A stretch of DNA of 64,000 nt from Bacteroidales bacterium (GTDB taxonomy: Bacteria; Bacteroidota; Bacteroidia; Bacteroidales; ML635J-15), in contig JAGCDJ010000014.1 in the NCBI GenBank assembly GCA_017651185.1, positions 1 through 64,000 of the forward strand. Direction: 5' to 3'. Below the pieces are notes generated by a model. The model was given only the letters and a program-made list of their open reading frames with translations. It was not told the DNA's origin and did no database searches. This document shows, in pieces, positions 36,540 through 44,860 of the stretch. Each line of letters begins with the position of its first letter. Position 1 is the first letter of the stretch. The position numbers and the translations under genes were made by a program.

Positions 36540-38126
36540 ATGAAAAATATTTTTCTGCTTGCCCTGCTTTTCCTGCTTTCGCTGTGTGCGTTTGGTCAGG
36601 ATGAAGAATTTATTGGTGGAAATTGCACCAGCATAATGGTCGGCAAGAAGGCATCTGCCGATGGTTCGGTAATTACTTCGCACACTTGCGATGGTCGTTA
36701 CCGCACATGGATGACGATAGAGCCGGCTGCAAACTACAAGGATGGTGCAACTCACAAGGTTTACAAGGGAACAATGCACACCAAAAGCCGCAGTGATACC
36801 ACTGGTGTAACTCTCGCTGGCGAAATTCCGCAGGCAAAGCACACATACGCTTACCTCAATACCGCCTATCCTTGTCTCAACGAAAAGCAGCTTGCCATTG
36901 GCGAGACTACTTTTTCTGGTCCCGATACGCTTGTTAACAGCAAGGGAATGTTTCTGATAGAGGAACTTGAGCGCGTTGCACTTATGCGTTGTACAACGGC
37001 GCGTGAGGCTATCAAACTCATCGGAAGCCTTGTTAAAGAATATGGCTATGGCGATGGCGGCGAGTGCATTACGATTGCCGACAAGAACGAGGTTTGGCAG
37101 ATGGAAGTTATGGGCGAAGGTCCCGATAAAATTGGTGGCGTATGGGCAGCAAAGCGTATTCCAGACGACCATGTAGGCGTATCGGCAAATATTGCAAGAA
37201 TCGGAAAGATGGAGCGCGACAATCCCGACTATTTTATGGCATCAGACAATGTTGAGGATGTTGCCAAGAAGTATAACCTATGGGACGGAAACGAACCGTT
37301 TGTTTTTTGGAAGGCATTCGCATCATCGTATGGCGCAGGAAAGAATTTCAAGGAACGCGAATTCTTCATTCTCAGCAGTTTGGCTCCATCGTTAGGACTT
37401 AGCATGGATATGGAAGAACTGCCATTCTCTGTAAAACCGGATGAGAATGTGGATGTCCGCAAAGTTATCGAACTTTTCCGTAGTACCTACGAAGGCACCG
37501 ACCTCGACATGACTCGCAATGTACGTTTGGTTACCAAAAAGCGCCTTGATGACGGCACTATGGTAGACGATACTATTGTAAGTCCCGTTGCAAATCCCTG
37601 GCTCAGTACAAGCATGCGCAATACTTTGAATTTCATTGCTCCCGAAACAGTAACCTTCCAGCGTACAGTGGCTGTGTCTTGGTGCTCGTACTCGCATATA
37701 ATTCAGTTGCGCAGCTGGTTGCCCGACGAGGTTGGTGGCGTTTGCTGGATGTCGGTTGATAATCCTGCACAGACTCCGCGTGTTCCGATTTTCTGTGGAA
37801 ATACAGCATTGCCAAAGGCATACGATGTATGCGGACAAAAGCAACTCGATGACAATTCTGTTTTGTGGACATACCGCAAAGCCAACAAGTTGGCAACTGT
37901 TGCTTGGCAATCAACAAGGACAATTCTCGAAAGTGCACTCAAATCATACGAGGACGATGCTTTTGCTGGTCTTAATGATTTGGAAAAGAAGGTTGTTGAC
38001 AATGGCAATGCCAAGAAGTCGGCTAAAATTTTGAATGCATATACTAGTGATAATTTCGAAAAGTCGGCCAAAAAATGGAAAAGTTTGGAGGAAATGTTCT
38101 GGCTGAGGTTCGGAATGGGATTTTAA
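36540..38126 (+). CDS. C69-family dipeptidase
   Basis: 528 residues with a signal peptide (FLLALLFLLSLCAFGQ). The conserved start of mature C69/U34 peptidases is present: GGNCTSIMVGKKASADGSV, with Cys as the N-terminal nucleophile after processing. Other blocks: GGECITIADKNEVWQMEVMGEGP, VSANIARIG, DMTRNVRLV and TVAVSWCSYSHIIQLRSWLP. The enzyme cleaves dipeptides, probably in the periplasm. Confidence 0.9.
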   Translation: MKNIFLLALLFLLSLCAFGQDEEFIGGNCTSIMVGKKASADGSVITSHTCDGRYRTWMTIEPAANYKDGATHKVYKGTMHTKSRSDTTGVTLAGEIPQAKHTYAYLNTAYPCLNEKQLAIGETTFSGPDTLVNSKGMFLIEELERVALMRCTTAREAIKLIGSLVKEYGYGDGGECITIADKNEVWQMEVMGEGPDKIGGVWAAKRIPDDHVGVSANIARIGKMERDNPDYFMASDNVEDVAKKYNLWDGNEPFVFWKAFASSYGAGKNFKEREFFILSSLAPSLGLSMDMEELPFSVKPDENVDVRKVIELFRSTYEGTDLDMTRNVRLVTKKRLDDGTMVDDTIVSPVANPWLSTSMRNTLNFIAPETVTFQRTVAVSWCSYSHIIQLRSWLPDEVGGVCWMSVDNPAQTPRVPIFCGNTALPKAYDVCGQKQLDDNSVLWTYRKANKLATVAWQSTRTILESALKSYEDDAFAGLNDLEKKVVDNGNAKKSAKILNAYTSDNFEKSAKKWKSLEEMFWLRFGMGF

Positions 38127-38294
38127 TAAAGTTGAAAGTTGAAAATTGAAAGGTGGTTGACAAGATGCAAAGACGTTTTCGCTATGCACAAAACAACCTC
38201 AAACAACCATAAACAACTTCAAACTTAGAAACGGCGTTAGCCACCCTTCTACAGACTCAGGGGGCGGAGAAACTTAGAAACCAAAAACATACTT

Positions 38295-38972
38295 ATGCGA
38301 ATAGATGTTATAACCGTTTTGCCCGAAATTCTTGATGGTCCGCTGAACAACTCGATTATCAAGAGGGCAACCGACAAGGGAATTGCCGAAGTTCATATAC
38401 ACGATTTGCGAGAATACGGACTTGGTCGTCACAAGCAGGTCGATGACTACGCTTTTGGCGGAGAGGCAGGCATGGTGATGATGATAGAGCCGATCTTCAA
38501 TTGTATCAACGACTTGAAGAAACAGCGCAACTACGACCTCGTAATCTACACGTCACCCGATGGAAAGCCGTGGAAGCAGAAGGAAGCCAATCGCATAAGT
38601 ATGATGGAAAACATTATAATTCTTTGCGGTCACTACAAAGGCATCGACTATCGCATTCGCGAGCATCTTATTGATGAGGAATTTAGCATTGGTGACTTTG
38701 TGCTTACTGGTGGCGAACTTGCTGCTGCAATGATGTGCGACAGCATTATCCGTGTTATCCCTGGTGCAATAGGAGATGAGCAGTCTGCCTTGTCTGATTC
38801 GTTTCAAGATGGACTTCTCGCCCCACCTGTCTATACGCGACCAGCAGAGTTCAATGGATGGAAAGTCCCAGACATTCTTCTTTCTGGCAACTTTGCCAAG
38901 ATAGACGAGTGGAAAGAGGAACTCGCCTACGAACGCACAAAGGCACTGAGGCCGGATTTGTTGGAGGAATAG
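38295..38972 (+). CDS. trmD: tRNA (guanine-N1-)-methyltransferase
   Basis: 225 residues, the usual length. [38 protein letters not shown] and [11 protein letters not shown] are the TrmD signatures; the last builds the knotted SAM site. It makes m1G at position 37 of tRNAs. It stands alone, not with rimM or rplS, and is followed by a strong terminator. The 168 bp upstream contain only short degenerate repeats and no clear promoter box. Confidence 0.96.
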   Translation: MRIDVITVLPEILDGPLNNSIIKRATDKGIAEVHIHDLREYGLGRHKQVDDYAFGGEAGMVMMIEPIFNCINDLKKQRNYDLVIYTSPDGKPWKQKEANRISMMENIIILCGHYKGIDYRIREHLIDEEFSIGDFVLTGGELAAAMMCDSIIRVIPGAIGDEQSALSDSFQDGLLAPPVYTRPAEFNGWKVPDILLSGNFAKIDEWKEELAYERTKALRPDLLEE

Positions 38973-38977
38973 AAAAT

Positions 38978-39006
38978 AAAAATCCACCGATTGGTGGATT
39001 TTTTTT
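38978..39006 (+). terminator. Terminator after trmD
   Basis: AAATCCACC (38980-38988) pairs with GGTGGATTT (38993-39001), followed by T residues to 39006. The A-run on the left would also let it work for the convergent small lipoprotein gene. Confidence 0.9.
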
Positions 39007-39025
39007 GTCTTTTGCTTGTTTTGCT

Positions 39026-39247
39026 CTACTTGTCATAGCAATCAAGTCCACTTTTTCCAAAATAATAGTTGCAGTATCCAATATCGGAGCAATCTGAAAC
39101 TCCGTATTCTTCAGGAGTTGTTGTAAAACTATTGAGAAGTGTGCCTTCGCTCCAATTGTCGCAAATACATTTTTGACTTTTTGAACATGAAATTGATAGT
39201 AATGCCAATGTTGCTAATGAGATGATAATGAGTAAAAGTTTTTTCAT
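39026..39247 (-). CDS. Small putative lipoprotein
   Basis: 73 residues: a signal sequence ending in lipobox LSISC, then a short mature part with six further cysteines in or near pairs (CSKSQKCIC, SDCSDIGYC, DCYDK). No family recognised. A good promoter lies upstream, and the trmD terminator lies downstream, so it is a real transcription unit of one gene. Confidence 0.65.
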   Translation of the reverse strand: MKKLLLIIISLATLALLSISCSKSQKCICDNWSEGTLLNSFTTTPEEYGVSDCSDIGYCNYYFGKSGLDCYDK

Positions 39248-39293
39248 ATTATTACTTTTTAGTTAATAAATTTTTAATGTTGCATTTATGCGG

Positions 39294-39301
39294 CAAAGAT
39301 A
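39294..39301 (-). promoter_or_regulatory. -7 box for the small lipoprotein
   Basis: Read on the minus strand this is TATCTTTG, a full -7 consensus, about 47 nt upstream of the ATG. Confidence 0.65.
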
Positions 39302-39337
39302 AAAACTTTTTTCTATTAAAGACGCGATGTTGTAGTT

Positions 39338-39859
39338 TTATTTTATCCTATCACCACAGAATTCTCTTCTTCCGCATTTTTCGCAGTGCGTACCTATCCA
39401 CACGTTGTCGAACTGGTTGATGGCAGATTCAACGATTTCGGGGTCGTTGGTGAAAATCCCTGCCTCGAAGTTGCGTTTTTGTGGACTTTTCATGCCGATG
39501 CCTGCACCAGTGAGGTTTGCGGAGCCAATGTATGCGCTCTCCATGTCGAAAATCATAATTTTGAAATGTACACGCGGACAAAGCACACGTTCCAGGTTGG
39601 TGCATAAGATGGGGTAGCGGTCGAAGTCGGTGCGGAAATTTTCACCAGGTTCCTTGGCATGGATCAGGCGTATTTCTACACCTTTTTTCAGCAGAGAGGC
39701 AAGTATGCCAAGCATTGGCACAACATCGTTTCCCTGCTTTATGTACAAATCCTTGATGTCGGCAGTCCCAATCCAAAGGGTACGCTTTACGCTTGTGAGT
39801 TTTGATAGCACTTCGGTGTAGTGCTGTTCATTGGCTATGTATTTCAGAAATGGCGACAT
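39338..39859 (-). CDS. PLD-like domain protein
   Basis: 173 residues from the ATG at 39859, 7 nt after the stop of the upstream gene; a longer frame from 39886 would use ATT and overlap it. One HKD-type motif is present (VHFKIMIFD, followed by AYIGSANLTGAG). The C-terminus CEKCGRREFCGD looks like a small metal-binding knuckle. Single-HKD proteins of this size act as dimers; some are nucleases (Nuc/BfiL type), others phosphotransferases. Substrate unknown. Likely co-transcribed with the glutathione peroxidase gene. Confidence 0.8.
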   Translation of the reverse strand: MSPFLKYIANEQHYTEVLSKLTSVKRTLWIGTADIKDLYIKQGNDVVPMLGILASLLKKGVEIRLIHAKEPGENFRTDFDRYPILCTNLERVLCPRVHFKIMIFDMESAYIGSANLTGAGIGMKSPQKRNFEAGIFTNDPEIVESAINQFDNVWIGTHCEKCGRREFCGDRIK

Positions 39860-39866
39860 TATTGTC

Positions 39867-40346
39867 CTATCCAAGTAGTGCCTCAATATCCTTTTCTATC
39901 TTCCGTGGAGTTTTTGTAGGAGGATAGCGTTTGATTTTGGTGCCATCGCGGGATATGAGGAACTTGGTGAAATTCCATTTTATTTTTCTGCTGAGGAAAC
40001 CTCTGGCTTCTGCTGTCAGATATTTGAAAATTGGATGTGCGTTTTCGCCGTTGACATCTATTTTCTTCATTATTTGGAAAGTAACACCATAGTTCAGTTG
40101 ACAGAAACTTGATATTTCGTTGTCTGTACCTGGGTCTTGATGAGCAAACTGGTTGCATGGAAAACCAATGATTACCAAACCTTTATCCTTGTATTTCTGG
40201 TTGAGCTCTTCCAGTCCGGCGAATTGCGGCGTAAATCCGCATTTGCTTGCTGTGTTGACAATCAGCAGGACTTTTCCGCGAAACTGTCCGAAATCCAATT
40301 CCTTGCCATTGCTCGTAATTGCCTTGTAGTCGTATATTCTTGCCAT
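39867..40346 (-). CDS. Glutathione peroxidase family protein
   Basis: 159 residues. The redox cysteine is in NTASKCGFTPQ (near residue 36), with GFPCNQFAHQDPG and the WNFTKFLISRDG block in the right order. It is the cysteine, not selenocysteine, form; such bacterial enzymes usually take electrons from thioredoxin and reduce peroxides. A TATATTTG box (40373-40366, minus strand) lies upstream. Confidence 0.93.
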   Translation of the reverse strand: MARIYDYKAITSNGKELDFGQFRGKVLLIVNTASKCGFTPQFAGLEELNQKYKDKGLVIIGFPCNQFAHQDPGTDNEISSFCQLNYGVTFQIMKKIDVNGENAHPIFKYLTAEARGFLSRKIKWNFTKFLISRDGTKIKRYPPTKTPRKIEKDIEALLG

Positions 40347-40403
40347 ATTTAATCGTTTTCGCTGGCAAATATAACATTATTTGTAAGAAACAATTGTTTT
40401 TGA

Positions 40404-40436
40404 AAATAAAAAAGGGAGAACTTTTGCTCTCCCTTT
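40404..40436 (-). terminator. Terminator of gap
   Basis: AAAGGGAGA (40411-40419) pairs with TCTCCCTTT (40428-40436). On the minus strand the stem is followed by a T-rich run, about 20 nt after the gap stop. Confidence 0.88.
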
Positions 40437-40457
40437 ACTAATACTATGAAAAACACT

Positions 40458-41465
40458 TTAGAATTTCAACTTTTCGATTAGTTCAGCAACGCGGTTTGAA
40501 TAACCCCATTCGTTGTCGTACCATGTCAAGGTCTTCAAGAGTCTGCCCTTAAGCATAGTTGACTGAGCGTCGAAAATTGACGAATGTGAGTTGTGAACGA
40601 TATCGATTGATACGAGAGGTTCTTCAGAATATTCGATGATACCCTTCATTGGACCTTCTGCTGCTTTCTTTATTGCAGCGTTAACTTCTTCGATAGTAAC
40701 GTCCTTCTTCAACAAGCAAACGAGGTCAACTGATGAACCAGTTGGGGTTGGTACGCGAACTGCCATACCGTCGAGTTTGCCATTGAGAGCTGGGAGAACC
40801 TTACCAACAGCCTTAGCAGCACCAGTAGTGGTAGGAATCTGCGAAACAGCGCATGAACGAGCTCTTCTGAGGTCTTTGTGTGGACCGTCGAGAACAATCT
40901 GGTCGTTGGTGTACGAGTGGATTGTAGTCATAAGACCGTATTCAATGCCGAAGTTGTCGTTGAGAACCTTTGCGATAGGAGCGAGGCAGTTGGTTGTGCA
41001 AGAAGCGTTTGAAACGCACTGTACGTCCTTTGTGAGAACTTCTTCGTTAACACCAAGAACAACCATTGCATCGATGTCGTCCTTTGCAGGAACGGTAAGG
41101 ATAACCTTCTTTGCACCGTTCTTCAGGTGGTCGCGGTAACCGCCCTTAGGACTTTCCTTGCTGGTGAAAAGACCAGTCGATTCGATAACTACGTCTGGAG
41201 TTTCCGGCCAAGGAATGTTGGCAGGATTTCTTTCAGCACTAACCTTAATTTCCTTGCCGTTTACGATGATGGCGCTGTCGTTGTAGGAAACTTCCTTGTC
41301 GAACTTGCCCTGAGTTGAGTCGTACTTCAGCAAGTGTGCCAATGTCTTGGTATCAGTAAGGTCGTTGATACCGATAATTTCTATATTGTCGCGTCCGAAT
41401 GCAATCTTGAATACATTACGACCGATGCGACCAAAACCGTTAATTGCTACTTTTATTTTAGCCAT
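40458..41465 (-). CDS. gap: Type I glyceraldehyde-3-phosphate dehydrogenase
   Basis: 335 residues. N-terminal NAD-binding VAINGFGRIGRNVFK, the catalytic SNASCTTNCLAPIAKVL (near residue 153) and WYDNEWGYSNRV near the end are all intact. It catalyses the glycolytic oxidation of glyceraldehyde-3-phosphate. Codon use is strongly biased, as for a highly expressed gene. Single-gene unit with promoter and terminator. Confidence 0.97.
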   Translation of the reverse strand: MAKIKVAINGFGRIGRNVFKIAFGRDNIEIIGINDLTDTKTLAHLLKYDSTQGKFDKEVSYNDSAIIVNGKEIKVSAERNPANIPWPETPDVVIESTGLFTSKESPKGGYRDHLKNGAKKVILTVPAKDDIDAMVVLGVNEEVLTKDVQCVSNASCTTNCLAPIAKVLNDNFGIEYGLMTTIHSYTNDQIVLDGPHKDLRRARSCAVSQIPTTTGAAKAVGKVLPALNGKLDGMAVRVPTPTGSSVDLVCLLKKDVTIEEVNAAIKKAAEGPMKGIIEYSEEPLVSIDIVHNSHSSIFDAQSTMLKGRLLKTLTWYDNEWGYSNRVAELIEKLKF

Positions 41466-41490
41466 AATATTTATTGTTTTTAAATTTCTG

Positions 41491-41498
41491 CAAAGTTA
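41491..41498 (-). promoter_or_regulatory. -7 box of gap
   Basis: On the minus strand TAACTTTG, a match to TAnnTTTG, 26 nt upstream of the ATG; a TTTG stands 22 nt further up. Confidence 0.7.
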
Positions 41499-41577
41499 TT
41501 AAATAAAATATTTGCTGTGACAAATTTTTGAAGATATTTTTTTGTTTTTTCTGTCGAGACACACCGTGGCATTTGTA

Positions 41578-41603
41578 GTAGCACGCAATGCATTGCGTGC
41601 TAC
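41578..41603. repeat. 26-bp perfect palindrome
   Basis: The half GTAGCACGCAATG is followed directly by its reverse complement, with no loop. It lies between the divergent gap and lipoprotein/rSAM promoters. No T-run follows, so it does not look like a terminator. It may be a dispersed palindromic repeat or an operator. Confidence 0.85.
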
Positions 41604-41632
41604 AGATTATTGCCCATTGTCCATTGAAGAAA

Positions 41633-41653
41633 TCGTAAATTTCATTATCTTTG
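41633..41653 (+). promoter_or_regulatory. Promoter of the lipoprotein/rSAM pair
   Basis: TATCTTTG at 41646-41653 is the -7 box; TCGTAAAT (41633-41640) lies 5 nt before it, the same arrangement as at trkH and pheT. It places the transcript start near 41660 and rules out the upstream in-frame TTG at 41651 as the start codon. Confidence 0.7.
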
Positions 41654-41677
41654 CACTTTGTTATTATTTGCACGACT

Positions 41678-42235
41678 ATGAGAATAGTAAAGAAGACTTG
41701 GATTGGCATACTTGCGCTTGCTACCGCAGTTGTAGCGGCTTGTACTTCTACAAAGCGAGTTTCGCAGAGCGAGGAAAGCAAAAATGCTAGCGATGATACA
41801 AACAATCCAAATGCAGATGCCAATATGTCGGAAGTTGGCGATTCGATTGATGCAATTCGCGCCGAGAAGCAAAAGAATCTTGAAGAATTGCGCCGAATAA
41901 TCCATGAGCGAGAAACGTCGTGCGTTTACGGTTCTCCCGAGGTTATGAGGGAATACAGTGCAAATACAAGGGCTATGCGTCACGAGGCGGACTCTTTGCA
42001 GAATGAATTGCTGGAAATGCTTCAATCGGAAAGGAACACACTTAAGGAACGCTTGGATGCTATAGATGAAACCATAAATGGTCGGTCGGGAGCAAAGGTT
42101 TATGGTACTCCTGAAATTATAAATAAGTATAACGCCCGTAATAAGGAGTTGCGCGAAAGTCGTAATTCCATACAGAACAAGATAGACAAAATCGACGGTG
42201 AAATAGAAAGCATCAGGAATAACAGCAAGCAGTAG
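41678..42235 (+). CDS. Coiled-coil lipoprotein with duplicated YG[ST]P repeats
   Basis: 185 residues from the ATG at 41678. Signal sequence with lipobox VVAAC. The mature protein is highly charged and mostly coiled coil. Two related blocks are visible: CVYGSPEVMREYSANTRAMR near residue 80 and KVYGTPEIINKYNARNKELR near 137, each followed by a helix of the SLQNELLEM / SIQNKIDKI kind. The next gene, a radical SAM/SPASM enzyme, starts on the last base of its stop codon, so the pair is translationally coupled. Bacteroidetes have a described rSAM/lipoprotein pairing; whether this protein is the modified substrate is inference. Confidence 0.78.
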   Translation: MRIVKKTWIGILALATAVVAACTSTKRVSQSEESKNASDDTNNPNADANMSEVGDSIDAIRAEKQKNLEELRRIIHERETSCVYGSPEVMREYSANTRAMRHEADSLQNELLEMLQSERNTLKERLDAIDETINGRSGAKVYGTPEIINKYNARNKELRESRNSIQNKIDKIDGEIESIRNNSKQ

Positions 42236-43317
42236 TGTCTGAATTCTCTTTATATAAGCGTCTTTCGCTCGAGTTGAATCGTGCGGTGCTTTCGCTTCGT
42301 GCCGACGAACACCATTTGCACCAACTGTTTTGGGAATGCACTTTGCGATGCAACCTTAACTGTCGTCACTGCGGAAGCGATTGCCGTATGATTTCGCAGC
42401 AGCAGGATATGCCTCTGACTGATTTTATAAAAGTCCTTGATGATATTAAAGCCCATGTTTCTCCATTCGACATTATGGTGATTACAACTGGTGGCGAACC
42501 GTTAGTACGTGCCGACATTGCCGAATGTGGACGGGCAATCACAGAGCGCGGGTTCATCTGGGGAATGGTGACAAATGGAATGCTGCTCACCGAGGAGAAA
42601 CTAAATGAACTTGTGCGAAACGGTCTGCGCTCCATAGCGATAAGTCTCGATGGCTTTGCCGATGATCACAACTGGATGCGTGGTTATGCTGATAGTTTTG
42701 CAAATGCTATGCGAGCAATAGAGGCGCTGAAGAAACAAAATGGTCTAGTTTGGGATGTCATCACTTGTGTAAACAAGCGCACAATAAAGTATCTGCCAGA
42801 ATTTCGCAAATTTTTGATTGAAAACGGAATACGCAAATGGCGGTTGTTCAGTGTTTTTCCATCGGGAAGGGCTGCAGATGATCCTGAGATGCGCCTGAGC
42901 AACGAGGAATTTGTGCAGATGATGGATTTTATAAAGTTAACTCGTCTAGAAGGCAAAATAGATGCAAGTTATGCCTGCGATGGTTTTCTCGGTCGCTACG
43001 AAGGCGAGGTTAGGCGCAAGTATTTCAACTGCAGTTCTGGCGTGAATGTTGCCTCAATTCGTGCCGATGGGGCGGTTTCGGGATGTCTGAGCATACGCAG
43101 CGACTACAATCAGGGCAACATATACACCGATTCGTTCTGGGATGTGTGGGAAAATCGTTTCGAGAAATATCGTAATCGCAAGTGGATGCGCACAGGCGAC
43201 TGCAAGTCGTGCAAGGTATGGCGCTTCTGTCAGGGAAATGGCATGCACCTCCGTGATGAAAATGGAGAGTTGAAGATGTGCCAGTATAAGATGATAGGCG
43301 AGGCAGGTGTTGAATAA
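42235..43317 (+). CDS. Radical SAM/SPASM enzyme of the rSAM-lipoprotein type
   Basis: 360 residues from the GTG at 42235, which shares its G with the upstream stop. The [4Fe-4S] cysteines are in CNLNCRHCG (CX3CX2C, residues ~40-47), followed by TTGGEPLVR and SLDGFADDHNWMRG. The C-terminal SPASM region has CSSG, CLSIRSDYNQGNIYT and CKSCKVWRFCQGN...MCQ, enough cysteines for auxiliary clusters. It resembles the TIGR04133 group of the rSAM/lipoprotein system as I recall it. SPASM enzymes usually modify peptides or proteins, which makes the coupled lipoprotein the obvious candidate partner. Confidence 0.85.
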   Translation: MSEFSLYKRLSLELNRAVLSLRADEHHLHQLFWECTLRCNLNCRHCGSDCRMISQQQDMPLTDFIKVLDDIKAHVSPFDIMVITTGGEPLVRADIAECGRAITERGFIWGMVTNGMLLTEEKLNELVRNGLRSIAISLDGFADDHNWMRGYADSFANAMRAIEALKKQNGLVWDVITCVNKRTIKYLPEFRKFLIENGIRKWRLFSVFPSGRAADDPEMRLSNEEFVQMMDFIKLTRLEGKIDASYACDGFLGRYEGEVRRKYFNCSSGVNVASIRADGAVSGCLSIRSDYNQGNIYTDSFWDVWENRFEKYRNRKWMRTGDCKSCKVWRFCQGNGMHLRDENGELKMCQYKMIGEAGVE

Positions 43318-43389
43318 CTTCTATTCGCCGAAAAATCTAAATGGTTACATTTTGTATGTTTGTACATTGCTGAAAATAAATTATTTATG

Positions 43390-43397
43390 TATTTTTG
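43390..43397 (+). promoter_or_regulatory. -7 box of the cupin gene
   Basis: TATTTTTG ends 21 nt before the ATG at 43419 and covers the TTG that would otherwise extend the reading frame, which argues for the ATG start. Confidence 0.6.
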
Positions 43398-43418
43398 CAA
43401 AAATATTTAAATGGCGCT

Positions 43419-43871
43419 ATGGATTATAAGCATTTCATTGAAAAACTAAACCTTATGCCTCATCCAGAGGGTGGGTATTACCGTCAGGTGTACGGAAACG
43501 ACGAGAATGGGGAAAAGCAAATCTCTACCATATATTATATGCTTTGTGGCGACGAATTTTCGGCATTCCACAAGTTGCATGGTATGTCCGAAATCTGGTA
43601 CTACCATGCTGGCGAATGCCTTGACATATATGTTATTGATGCCAAGGGCGAACTTGTTGTCCATCATTTGTCAGCAGATGCCGAAATGCAGGTTGTAATT
43701 GAACCGGAACAATGGTTCGCTGCAGAATTGCCTGGCAAGAAGGGCTTTTCTCTTGTTGGATGTGCGGTGGCACCTGCGTTTAAGTTCGAGAATTTCGAAC
43801 TTGCGAAAAAGGAAAACCTTTTGCGAGAGTTCCCACAGCATCGTGCATTGATAGAAAAGTTATGCAGATAA
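43419..43871 (+). CDS. DUF985 cupin-like protein
   Basis: 150 residues from the ATG at 43419. LNLMPHPEGGYYRQVY, STIYYMLCGDEFSAFHKL, SEIWYYHAGECLDIYVI and QWFAAELPG are the DUF985 blocks: a small double-stranded beta-helix (cupin) protein. Possible metal ligands are the His of FHKL and EIWYYHAGE. Enzyme function not established for this family. Confidence 0.88.
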   Translation: MDYKHFIEKLNLMPHPEGGYYRQVYGNDENGEKQISTIYYMLCGDEFSAFHKLHGMSEIWYYHAGECLDIYVIDAKGELVVHHLSADAEMQVVIEPEQWFAAELPGKKGFSLVGCAVAPAFKFENFELAKKENLLREFPQHRALIEKLCR

Positions 43872-43903
43872 GATTTTCTTTTTCTATTTGCTGATAAAGA
43901 AAT

Positions 43904-43911
43904 ATCTTTGC
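43904..43911 (+). promoter_or_regulatory. -7 box of the M15 dipeptidase gene
   Basis: TATCTTTG, 22 nt before the ATG. Confidence 0.65.
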
Positions 43912-43933
43912 GCTCAAATAAAAACGAACAGTC

Positions 43934-44710
43934 ATGAATAAAAAAAGTTTACTTTATGCAATTGTTGCACTGGCAATGAGCATGTTGGTTTTGTCGTGCC
44001 AGAACAAGGAAAATGCTAGTGTAGCAGAACCACAAACCGAAGTTAAGGAAGAAGTTACAACTGTTGAAACAACTACCGCAGATACTACAGTTTCAGAGGC
44101 ATCTAAGAATGGTTTTGTAGTTGTTACCGATGTAGTACCTGATGCAATTCTCGAAATCCGCTATTTCAGCACATTTAACTTTATGGGTGTGCGTGTAGAT
44201 GGTTACAATGCTCCGATAGCATATCTTACCAAGGAAGCTGCCGACAGTTTGAAGGCCGTTAGCGATGATGTAAAGGCAATGGGATACCGCCTGAAAATAT
44301 TTGATGCCTACCGTCCTCAATGTGCTGTGGATCATTTCGTTCGCTGGTCGCAGGAAGCATCCGACACTCTGATGAAACGCTATTTCTATCCCGATATTGA
44401 CAAGCCGCGTCTTTTCGAAGAAGGATACATTGCAAAGAAAAGCAGACATACCTGCGGATCTACAATCGACCTGACACTTTTCGACATGAACACCGAAAAG
44501 GAGGTTGACATGGGTTCTCCGTTCGATTGGCTAGGTGAAGAAAGCCACCCAGACTATGCTGGCGTAACTCCAGAACAGCACAAGAACCGCATGATTTTGC
44601 GCGATGCAATGGTTCGTCACGGATTTAGAGGTATTAGCACCGAGTGGTGGCACTTTGTTCTCAAGAACGAACCATATCCTGATACATATTTTACATTCCC
44701 GATAGAGTAG
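43934..44710 (+). CDS. D-Ala-D-Ala dipeptidase-like lipoprotein (M15D, VanX/DdpX type)
   Basis: 258 residues. Lipobox MLVLSC followed by a Thr/Glu-rich linker, then the M15D domain: EIRYFSTFNFMG, FDAYRPQCAVDHFVRW, the zinc-binding SRHTCGSTIDLTLFD (His and Asp) and EWWHFVL with the catalytic Glu and third zinc ligand His. The family cleaves D-alanyl-D-alanine; here it is a membrane-anchored periplasmic protein and more likely serves peptidoglycan turnover than vancomycin resistance, as no van genes are near. Confidence 0.9.
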   Translation: MNKKSLLYAIVALAMSMLVLSCQNKENASVAEPQTEVKEEVTTVETTTADTTVSEASKNGFVVVTDVVPDAILEIRYFSTFNFMGVRVDGYNAPIAYLTKEAADSLKAVSDDVKAMGYRLKIFDAYRPQCAVDHFVRWSQEASDTLMKRYFYPDIDKPRLFEEGYIAKKSRHTCGSTIDLTLFDMNTEKEVDMGSPFDWLGEESHPDYAGVTPEQHKNRMILRDAMVRHGFRGISTEWWHFVLKNEPYPDTYFTFPIE

Positions 44711-44738
44711 GGATTCTCAACAAGATGTACAATATTTA

Positions 44739-44778
44739 TATGAAGTGGATGTGTTAAATACATCCACTTCATATTTTG
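44739..44778 (+). terminator. Terminator after the M15 dipeptidase
   Basis: A 13-bp perfect stem (44740-44752 with 44760-44772, arm ATGAAGTGGATGT) with a 7-nt loop is followed by a short T-rich stretch. Confidence 0.8.
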
Positions 44779-44829
44779 TGCAATAAGCAAAAATGTGTTT
44801 GAATATGTATTTCGAATAGCATTTTTATG

Positions 44830-44837
44830 TACTTTTG
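44830..44837 (+). promoter_or_regulatory. -7 box of the acyltransferase pair
   Basis: TACTTTTG matches TAnnTTTG and ends 23 nt before the ATG at 44861; the longer frame from 44795 would start upstream of it. Confidence 0.55.
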
Positions 44838-44860
44838 CATTGAAATTAGAGTCGCATAGT

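Noticed and set aside
43395..43418. Longer N-termini starting at TTG for several genes (43395, 41651, 50469, 56417, 36100, 34179, 31591)
   Set aside because: In four cases the TTG is part of the TAnnTTTG promoter box; in the others an ATG with a normal signal peptide lies 2-5 codons downstream.
43934..44710. VanX-type vancomycin resistance gene
   Set aside because: The M15D motifs are shared with ordinary peptidoglycan-recycling dipeptidases, and no vanH, vanA or regulator genes are near.
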